The notes under the pieces are model-generated. The model made no database searches. It worked only from the letters and a program-made list of their open reading frames with translations, and was not told the origin of the DNA. From NCBI GenBank assembly GCA_031257725.1, contig JAIROD010000843.1, forward strand, positions 1 through 11,923: 11,923 bases of DNA. Direction: 5' to 3'. Origin of the DNA: Planctomycetaceae bacterium (lineage in GTDB: Bacteria; Planctomycetota; Planctomycetia; Pirellulales; Thermoguttaceae). A program made the translations under genes and the position numbers. Of the stretch, positions 6,639-11,923 are shown piece after piece (position 1 is the first letter of the stretch; each line of letters starts with the position of its first letter).

Positions 6639-9600
6639 ATGAAAATTAAAGATTTGTTGTGTTATGCGGTCTTAACGGCTGTTTTATTTTGCATAACGTT
6701 TTTGAACGCATCGGACACGCGTCCGAATTTTTTGTTCATTTATGCTGACGATCAACGTTACGATCAAGTTGGCGTGGTACAACGTGAACAGGGCGATAAG
6801 GGACGTTATCCTTGGTTTGACACGCCGAATATGGATCGTCTTGCGGAAAACGGAGTACGTTTTCGTAATGTTTTTGTGTCTTCATCACTTTGTGCGCCCA
6901 GTCGTGCGGCATTTTTGACAGGGCGTTACAACCACTTCAATGGAATTGCTTCCAATTTCCGACCGCTTCCGTTAGATACCGTAACACATGCATCCTTGCT
7001 TCATGAGGCGGGTTACACAACAGGTTATTTTGGTAAATGGCACATGGACAGTCAGCGTGAACGTCCCGGATTTGATTACCACGCCGGTTACCTCGGTCAT
7101 GGACGTTACAATGATTGCCCGCTTATTGTGCAGGGTGTTGAAACGCCGACGGTTGGTTGGGTGGACGATGTTGTTACCGATTATGCGATCAATTTTATAA
7201 AAAATCAAAAAACATCAGATAAAGCGTGGTCGGTTATTGTTGGTTTCAAAGCTCCGCACGGTCCGCAAATTCCACCGGAACGTAACGCCAATTTGTATGA
7301 AGGAAAACAGGCACGAGTTGTTCCGAACCTGAACACACAAGCAATTTACCTTAAAAAACAAGGGGTTCCGTTCAAAAAAGAGTCGGTCTCCGACGACGGT
7401 TTGGTTGCGGCGAATCTTGATAAATTTCGTTGCGTTAAAGCATGTGATCAGAATCTTGGGCGTTTACTTGATACGTTGGACGAATACGGTTACACGGAGA
7501 ATACTGTTGTTATTTATACCAGCGACAACGGTTATTATTTTGGCGAGCATGGTCTTGGGGATAAACGAAGTGCTTATGAGGAAAGTTTACGGATTCCATT
7601 TTTGGTACGTTATCCGAAGTTGGGCGATGCCGCGAAAGGTCGTGTGGTGGATGAACCTGTTCTCAATATTGATCTGGCACCGACATTGCTGGATTTTGCC
7701 GGTGTTACAATTCCGAAAGAGATTCAAGGTCGGAGTTGGCGGCTGCTTCTTGAAGGGAAAAAACCGGCGGATTGGCGAAAAGCATGGTTTTATGAATATT
7801 TCGCAGAACGTCAACGGGCATCACGTGTTGTCGATATTACAGCGGTACGGACTCTCAACGCAAAACTAATTAAGTATGCTCTTAAATCCGGTATTCAAGA
7901 AGATTGGACGGAATTATTTGACTTGACCAATGATCCGTATGAGTTAAAAAATCTTTACAATAATTCCCGATACGCTGAATTACAACATGAGTTAGAGCAT
8001 GAATATGAACGGTTGCGTCAAGAGGTTGGTTATAAAATTCCCGATTATGTTGACCGTCCTGATTGGTGGGAAAATGGGTTACAGAAAGAAGAACCGTCGG
8101 CAACCGCCGATAAAAATCGTTCCAATATTGTTCATATTGCGGTCAAAGAACCAGGGAACCGTTTGATATTCACTTTTGAACAAGATACCGATAAACAGAT
8201 TGTTGATTCATCAGGCAAGGAAAATCACGGTATTCCATACGGAAATCTTGTTACAAGTAAAGGACAAAACGGTGAAGCGGTGAAATATTTTGACGGTAAG
8301 AGTTTTATTGAGTTAAAAAAAACGCCGACACTTGTTTTCGCTGAAATTCCTTGGACAACAGAGATTGTTTTCAAGTCGGATAAACCGGACGGTGTGATTT
8401 TGGCGGTTGGCGGAAAGTCGCAAGGATATTCGATTCGGCTTGAGAAGGGAATTTTGATTTTTAACGTAACAATTGACAGAGAACGTTATCAGGTTGTATC
8501 GCCTGACGCGGCGTCTGGTTGGGTCAAGGTGTCCGGGCAATTCACTGCGGACAAAAAATTGGTTTTATCGGTCAATAATAAGATAGTCGCGGAGCAAAAA
8601 CTTCCATCGTTTGTAACAAAAGAGCCGAATTTTGGTTATAGAATTGGAAAGGATTCCGACGGCGAATCAATCTTGCCTGCATTTACCGGTTTCATTTCGT
8701 CGGTCAAACTTATCGCCGATAAATCCGTAACAATTAAGCCCGTAAAACAAACGAAACAGGATACTACCGTACAAAAAAATGAATCTGAACAAAAAAATGA
8801 TCCGGCGCGAACCAATATAACTGTTAAACAAACGGAAAAGGATTCGTTTATTGTTCTTGAAAATATTCCTTACGTAAAGGACGGCGGAAATCGTCAACAA
8901 CTTGATCTTTACCTGCCGAGAAATGACCAAACGGTGGAGCATCCGCCGTTCCCGTTGATCATTGTTATTCACGGCGGCGGCTGGCGAGGCGGCAGCAAGG
9001 ACAACGTGAAATTTGTTGAATGGTCGCGATTTTTTGCGGAAAACGGTTATGCGGTTGCGGCGATCAATTACCGTTTACGACCGGAATTTTTGTTACCAAC
9101 CCAGATCATTGACAGTAAATCGGCGGTTCGTTGGTTGCGTGCCAATGCAAAAAAATATAATCTTGATACAGAACATTTTGGGGCGATTGGTTCGTCTGCC
9201 GGCGGTCATTTAGTATCGTCGTTGGGAACATCCGCTCATATTGAGGAGTTCAATCAGGGTGAAAATCTTGATCAATCGTGTGCAATTCAGGCGGTTGTTG
9301 ATTTTTGCGGACCAAGTGATTTTCTAACGTTTCGTGCGAAAGCGGTGGTTGCGAGAAGTTTGTTCGGCGAAAATGCGAACAACATTGATATTGTCAAAAA
9401 ATCAAGTCCGTTACACACCGTTACAAAAAAATCGGCACCGTTTTTGATTGTTCATGCGGTTGATGATAAAACGGTTTCGATAGAGCAAGGCAGGCGGTTT
9501 CATGAATCGTTACAAAAATTTGGGATTGAAAGTAATTTGATTGAACTTTCGTCGGGCGGTCATGGTTCTCCGCAATTCAAAAGTCCCGAAACAAAAAAAC

Positions 9601-9653
9601 AAATTATTGATTTTTTTGAGAAACACTTGAAAAATCAACATCAGACTAATTGA
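6639..9653 (+). CDS. Three-domain fusion: sulfatase, LamG-like domain, alpha/beta-hydrolase esterase
   Basis: A 1004-residue exported protein with a signal peptide cut near residue 24 (FLNA-SD). Residues 28-475 are an S1 sulfatase with Asp37-Asp38, C-A-P-S-R with Cys85, Lys133 and His135 in GKWHMD, His207 in APHGP, Asp296-Asn297 in SDNG and Lys309 in GDKRSAYEE. It resembles N-acetylglucosamine-6-sulfatase/mucin-desulfating enzymes (perhaps S1_11). Residues about 505-695 look like a concanavalin/LamG jelly roll (FTFEQD, DSSGKENHG, KYFDGKSFIEL, GFISSVKL). A Lys/Gln/Thr-rich linker covers about 697-733. Residues 735-1000 are an esterase of the BD-FAE/acetyl-esterase type: H-G-G-G-W oxyanion motif (778-782), G-S-S-A-G with nucleophile Ser853, Asp943 in HAVDDKTV and His975 in GGHG. 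Both catalytic sets look complete in one uninterrupted frame. It probably desulfates and deacylates the same glycan. Most sulfatases are 450-600 residues, so this is about double length. Confidence 0.92.
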   Translation: MKIKDLLCYAVLTAVLFCITFLNASDTRPNFLFIYADDQRYDQVGVVQREQGDKGRYPWFDTPNMDRLAENGVRFRNVFVSSSLCAPSRAAFLTGRYNHFNGIASNFRPLPLDTVTHASLLHEAGYTTGYFGKWHMDSQRERPGFDYHAGYLGHGRYNDCPLIVQGVETPTVGWVDDVVTDYAINFIKNQKTSDKAWSVIVGFKAPHGPQIPPERNANLYEGKQARVVPNLNTQAIYLKKQGVPFKKESVSDDGLVAANLDKFRCVKACDQNLGRLLDTLDEYGYTENTVVIYTSDNGYYFGEHGLGDKRSAYEESLRIPFLVRYPKLGDAAKGRVVDEPVLNIDLAPTLLDFAGVTIPKEIQGRSWRLLLEGKKPADWRKAWFYEYFAERQRASRVVDITAVRTLNAKLIKYALKSGIQEDWTELFDLTNDPYELKNLYNNSRYAELQHELEHEYERLRQEVGYKIPDYVDRPDWWENGLQKEEPSATADKNRSNIVHIAVKEPGNRLIFTFEQDTDKQIVDSSGKENHGIPYGNLVTSKGQNGEAVKYFDGKSFIELKKTPTLVFAEIPWTTEIVFKSDKPDGVILAVGGKSQGYSIRLEKGILIFNVTIDRERYQVVSPDAASGWVKVSGQFTADKKLVLSVNNKIVAEQKLPSFVTKEPNFGYRIGKDSDGESILPAFTGFISSVKLIADKSVTIKPVKQTKQDTTVQKNESEQKNDPARTNITVKQTEKDSFIVLENIPYVKDGGNRQQLDLYLPRNDQTVEHPPFPLIIVIHGGGWRGGSKDNVKFVEWSRFFAENGYAVAAINYRLRPEFLLPTQIIDSKSAVRWLRANAKKYNLDTEHFGAIGSSAGGHLVSSLGTSAHIEEFNQGENLDQSCAIQAVVDFCGPSDFLTFRAKAVVARSLFGENANNIDIVKKSSPLHTVTKKSAPFLIVHAVDDKTVSIEQGRRFHESLQKFGIESNLIELSSGGHGSPQFKSPETKKQIIDFFEKHLKNQHQTN

Positions 9654-9711
9654 AATATTACAAAAAATAAAACAATCCCAATTGTTCGATTGTTACTATA
9701 TTTGTTGTTAC
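9648..9711 (+). promoter_or_regulatory. Shared leader element with ATTGTT repeats, copy 2
   Basis: This element overlaps the stop codon of the fusion gene (TGA 9651-9653) and matches 4399-4476. The AATCCCAATTGTTCGATTG block and the TGTTGTTAC end are kept almost base for base. It is the main content of the 91-base gap before sulfatase 5. That gene may therefore have its own promoter or operator rather than relying only on read-through. Confidence 0.5.
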
Positions 9712-9733
9712 ACATTTTCGTCCCCTTTTTTTC

Positions 9734-9738
9734 AGGAG
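9734..9738 (+). promoter_or_regulatory. Ribosome-binding site fixing the start of sulfatase 5
   Basis: AGGAG lies six bases before the ATG at 9745. It favours that start over an in-frame ATG at 9682, which would lie inside the repeated leader and put Cys/Tyr-rich residues before a normal signal peptide. Confidence 0.75.
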
Positions 9739-9744
9739 AAATTT

Positions 9745-11376
9745 ATGAAAAGATTATTGATGTTGGTGTTGACCGTATTGGTTATATTGTTTCAAATAGC
9801 CGATGTGATCCGTGCGGAGGATAAATCGGTACAAAATGAAACTCGTCCGAATATCCTCTTGATTCATGCCGACGATGTCGGCTGGGGAGATTTCACCATT
9901 TACAATTCGGCGAGTAAAATTCATACGCCGGAAATTGACCGTCTTGCCCGGACGGGAATTCGTTTCACTAACGCCCATACTCCGGCGGCATTGTGTGCGC
10001 CGACACGTTACGCATTGCTCACCGGAAATTACCCGTGGCGCGGACGTTATCCGGCAGGCAACTGGGGCTGGCATACCGATACGCAATTGTTGCCCGGTCA
10101 AAAAACATTCGGACATTTTTTGCAACAAGCCGGCTATCGGACGGCAATGTTCGGTAAAGCGAATCTCGGTTTAGTGTACGAAAAAATGATCGACGACAAA
10201 ACACCGGACTTTTCGTCAAAACTTGCCGAAGGTCCGATTCAATGGGGATTCGATTATTCGTACATTATTCCGCGCGGACATCAGAGTTTTCCGTACGCAT
10301 TTTATGAGAATAACATCCTTGTCGGCGATCCGGCTAAAATAACGCAACTTAAAGCCGGTCAAGTCAACGGCGGTCAGGTCAACAGCGACGGACCCGGTGT
10401 TCCCGATTGGGACAGTTCACAAACAGGACGAATTTTGACTGAAAAAGTCCTTGCGTTTATCGATAACCATCTTGAACAGAATAAAAAAGACGGAAAAGAT
10501 AAACCGTTTTTGATTCATTTTAATACAGACGGAGCTCATGGTCCTTACACGCCGCCGGAAACATTATTCGGACGAAAAGTTGCCGGAGAAACGCAAATGG
10601 CGGCACACACGGATATGATTCTTGAAGTCGATGTGATTGCCGGACATCTTGTCAAATCACTTAAAGAACGTAATCTTTATACGAACACCGTTATTATTGT
10701 TACGAGCGATAACGGCGGTATTCCTGCGGAACGTGAAAAGTTCGGTCATGATGCGGTCGGCGGGTTACGCGGTAACAAGTCCACTATTTGGGAAGGCGGT
10801 ACGCGTGTTCCGTTTATTATTCACTGGGGCGATGACACCATAAACGGATCGAAAATTAAACCGGAAACGGTTACCGATCAAGTTGTCGGTACGCATGATC
10901 TCGCCGCGACTTTTGCCGAAATTGCCGGTGTGGAACCGGGAGAAGATCAGGCACTGGATAGCGTGAGTTTTCTTCCTGTTTTGCTCGGCAAGCAACGTGA
11001 AGACAAACCGATACGTGAAAGTCTGCTTGTTCAATCAAGTCCCGGACGAGATACCGCCGAAGGACGTATTCCGCCGGAATTAAGAGAACGGTTTCAAAAT
11101 CGTCCGCGCCCGTTACAAGCCTATCAGAATTTTCGTGCAAAATCGGCAAGAGATGAAGGTTTTGACGGAATCGGTCATGCGGTTCTAAAAGACCGGTGGA
11201 AATTGTTACTCGGTTTAACAGACAAACCGGAATTTCTTGTCAATCTGCAAAATGATCCCAAAGAATCAACAAACCTGCTTGAAGATTCGGCGAACAAAAA
11301 ACGAATTGAAGAATTTCAAACAATTTACCAATCCATCCGTGAATCAAAACGCAGCACCCCGCCCTTGAAACTGTAA
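9745..11376 (+). CDS. Sulfatase 5, exported arylsulfatase with GKANLG motif
   Basis: A complete 543-residue S1 sulfatase with a signal peptide (MKRLLMLVLTVLVILF, cut near IRA-ED). It has Asp43-Asp44 in HADDVGWGD, the formylglycine motif C-A-P-T-R with Cys84, Lys138 in FGKANLG, His265 in DGAHGPY, Asp322-Asn323 in SDNGG, Lys345 in LRGNKST and Arg354 in GGTRVPF. The usual His two residues after the first Lys (GKWH) is Asn140. This may be a trait of its subfamily rather than inactivation, because every other key residue is present. A polar insertion with a small internal repeat (GQVNGGQVNS, about 205-214) precedes the HFNTDGAHG segment. An intrinsic terminator follows the stop. The gene starts 91 bases after the fusion gene. 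Its leader resembles that of the remnant at 4509. The substrate is unknown. Confidence 0.92.
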   Translation: MKRLLMLVLTVLVILFQIADVIRAEDKSVQNETRPNILLIHADDVGWGDFTIYNSASKIHTPEIDRLARTGIRFTNAHTPAALCAPTRYALLTGNYPWRGRYPAGNWGWHTDTQLLPGQKTFGHFLQQAGYRTAMFGKANLGLVYEKMIDDKTPDFSSKLAEGPIQWGFDYSYIIPRGHQSFPYAFYENNILVGDPAKITQLKAGQVNGGQVNSDGPGVPDWDSSQTGRILTEKVLAFIDNHLEQNKKDGKDKPFLIHFNTDGAHGPYTPPETLFGRKVAGETQMAAHTDMILEVDVIAGHLVKSLKERNLYTNTVIIVTSDNGGIPAEREKFGHDAVGGLRGNKSTIWEGGTRVPFIIHWGDDTINGSKIKPETVTDQVVGTHDLAATFAEIAGVEPGEDQALDSVSFLPVLLGKQREDKPIRESLLVQSSPGRDTAEGRIPPELRERFQNRPRPLQAYQNFRAKSARDEGFDGIGHAVLKDRWKLLLGLTDKPEFLVNLQNDPKESTNLLEDSANKKRIEEFQTIYQSIRESKRSTPPLKL

Positions 11377-11380
11377 AGAC

Positions 11381-11407
11381 GCATGATATACTTTTATCAT
11401 GCTTTTT
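11381..11407 (+). terminator. Intrinsic terminator after sulfatase 5
   Basis: GCATGATA (11381-11388) pairs perfectly with TATCATGC (11395-11402) around a six-base loop. It is followed at once by TTTTT (11403-11407). It begins five bases after the stop codon, the classic place for a rho-independent terminator. Confidence 0.75.
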
Positions 11408-11410
11408 GTA

Positions 11411-11434
11411 AGGGACACATTGCCGTGTGTCCCT
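11411..11434. repeat. Second perfect hairpin downstream of the terminator
   Basis: AGGGACACA (11411-11419) pairs with TGTGTCCCT (11426-11434) around the loop TTGCCG. No T-run follows. It may back up the terminator or be a short palindromic repeat. It shares only the GGGACA core with the repeats at 11491-11668. Confidence 0.6.
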
Positions 11435-11490
11435 GTGTAACATTCAACAATTTTTTGTAACTATTCAGCAGTTTGAATATTTATTTTTCT

Positions 11491-11668
11491 GTCCCGTTAG
11501 GGACAACATATTGGTAGAAAACGATGTCGATTAAAATGCTTGTCCCGCTAGGGACAACATGTTGGTAAAACTAGGGATCAATCAATGAATCTTACCAATA
11601 TTGCATCTCTACGGGACGCAGATTTTTCTTATTACATTTTTCTACCAATATACCGTCCCTAGCGGGGC
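11491..11668. repeat. Four 27-bp REP-like repeats, two forward and two inverted, evenly spaced
   Basis: Forward copies are at 11491-11517 and 11542-11568. Inverted copies are at 11592-11618 and 11642-11668. Each unit is a small palindrome (GTCCC, GYTA, GGGAC) followed by AACATRTTGGTA. Spacers are 24, 23 and 23 bases and differ in sequence. The third copy is the most diverged. The forward pair and the inverted pair could fold back on each other as one long imperfect hairpin. This looks like a REP/BIME-type intergenic element. Confidence 0.75.
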
Positions 11669-11732
11669 GGAAAAATTCAGGAACGCAACCAAACTACTGA
11701 ATAGATACAATTTTTTTAATTCCCCTCCAAAA

Positions 11733-11923
11733 ATGAAAACAAAAATTACTTTGTTCGTATTGATTTCTTTGTTATTTTGTTCTGATATTTTAGCAGCGGA
11801 GAAACCGAATATCCTTTTGATTTTGTCTGATGATATGGGTTATTCTGATCTTGGTTGTTACGGCGGCGAAATTGCAACGCCGCAATTGGATCAACTTGCC
11901 GCCGGCGGTGTTCGGTTCACTCA
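11733..11923 (+). CDS. Sulfatase 6, N-terminal part only (cut by window end)
   Basis: The first 63 codons are present and the frame is open at the window edge. The protein begins with a signal peptide (MKTKITLFVLISLLFCSDILA, cut after AA) and continues EKPNILLILSDDMGYSDLGCYGG, the metal-binding start of an S1 sulfatase (Asp33-Asp34), then IATPQLDQLAAGGVRF. The GYSDLGCYGGEI form is typical of the large arylsulfatase branch containing bacterial AslA-type enzymes (S1_4-like, from memory). The formylglycine motif would lie just beyond the window. No Shine-Dalgarno is visible before the ATG; the upstream bases are TTCCCCTCC. The family assignment is safe, the subfamily less so. Confidence 0.85.
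   Translation, partial: MKTKITLFVLISLLFCSDILAAEKPNILLILSDDMGYSDLGCYGGEIATPQLDQLAAGGVRFT

Larger units (their letters stand above)
11377..11732. other. Gene-less spacer between sulfatase 5 and the next sulfatase
   Basis: This 356-base spacer holds the terminator at 11381-11407, the hairpin at 11411-11434, and the four REP-like repeats at 11491-11668. No ORF of note or RNA gene was recognised. The promoter of the downstream sulfatase would have to lie within or after the repeats, and no clear consensus was found. Confidence 0.6.

Noticed and set aside
7405..7869. Alternative-frame ORF of 154 codons inside the fusion gene
   Set aside because: It overlaps the conserved sulfatase domain in another frame, with Trp/Arg/Val-rich composition and no motif.
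9682..9744. Upstream in-frame start for sulfatase 5
   Set aside because: It would add a Cys/Tyr-rich stretch encoded by the repeated leader. The ATG at 9745 has AGGAG at proper spacing and begins a normal signal peptide.
11491..11668. CRISPR array
   Set aside because: Repeat and spacer lengths are CRISPR-like, but two units are inverted, the units diverge strongly and there are only four. No cas gene is in the window.
1..11923. tRNA, rRNA or transposase genes
   Set aside because: No cloverleaf, rRNA signature or transposase-like protein was seen in any spacer or frame.

Overview
The window is an AT-rich, all-plus-strand block of secreted sulfatase genes, most likely from a member of the Planctomycetes or a related PVC-superphylum lineage (inference). 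The reasons are a run of diverse S1-type (formylglycine) sulfatases with N-terminal signal peptides, a small planctomycete-style lipoprotein, long AT-rich spacers with many palindromic intergenic repeats, and only some genes preceded by a clear Shine-Dalgarno sequence. I cannot name the species.

Layout. 1-58 is a large GC-rich palindrome. 216-743 is a small lipoprotein with a beta-sandwich-like domain. 761-798 is a strong hairpin. 1133-2581 is sulfatase 1 (sulfamidase-like). 2714-2768 is a GC-rich structured element. 2916-4382 is sulfatase 2. 4509-4799 is a broken, chimeric sulfatase remnant related to sulfatase 1. 4957-6504 is sulfatase 3. 6639-9653 is a 1004-residue fusion of sulfatase, LamG-like domain and alpha/beta-hydrolase esterase. 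9745-11376 is sulfatase 5, followed by an intrinsic terminator. 11491-11668 is a regularly spaced set of four REP-like repeats, two forward and two inverted. 11733 to the window end is the start of one more sulfatase.

How the genes work together. Every intact sulfatase has the C-x-P-[ST]-R motif whose Cys becomes formylglycine, and all look exported. The set resembles the desulfation part of a polysaccharide or glycoprotein degradation locus: several enzymes with different linkage specificities, plus one that probably also removes an acyl ester. No glycoside hydrolase, SusC/D-type transporter, regulator or formylglycine-generating enzyme is visible, so maturation and backbone cleavage must be encoded elsewhere. 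The gaps between genes (91 to 389 bp) and the repeated leader elements suggest several transcription units rather than one tight operon.

The most unusual parts are the sulfatase/LamG/esterase fusion, the mosaic pseudogene whose leader resembles that of sulfatase 5 while its body and tail resemble sulfatase 1, two families of repeated leader sequence, and the REP-like array.
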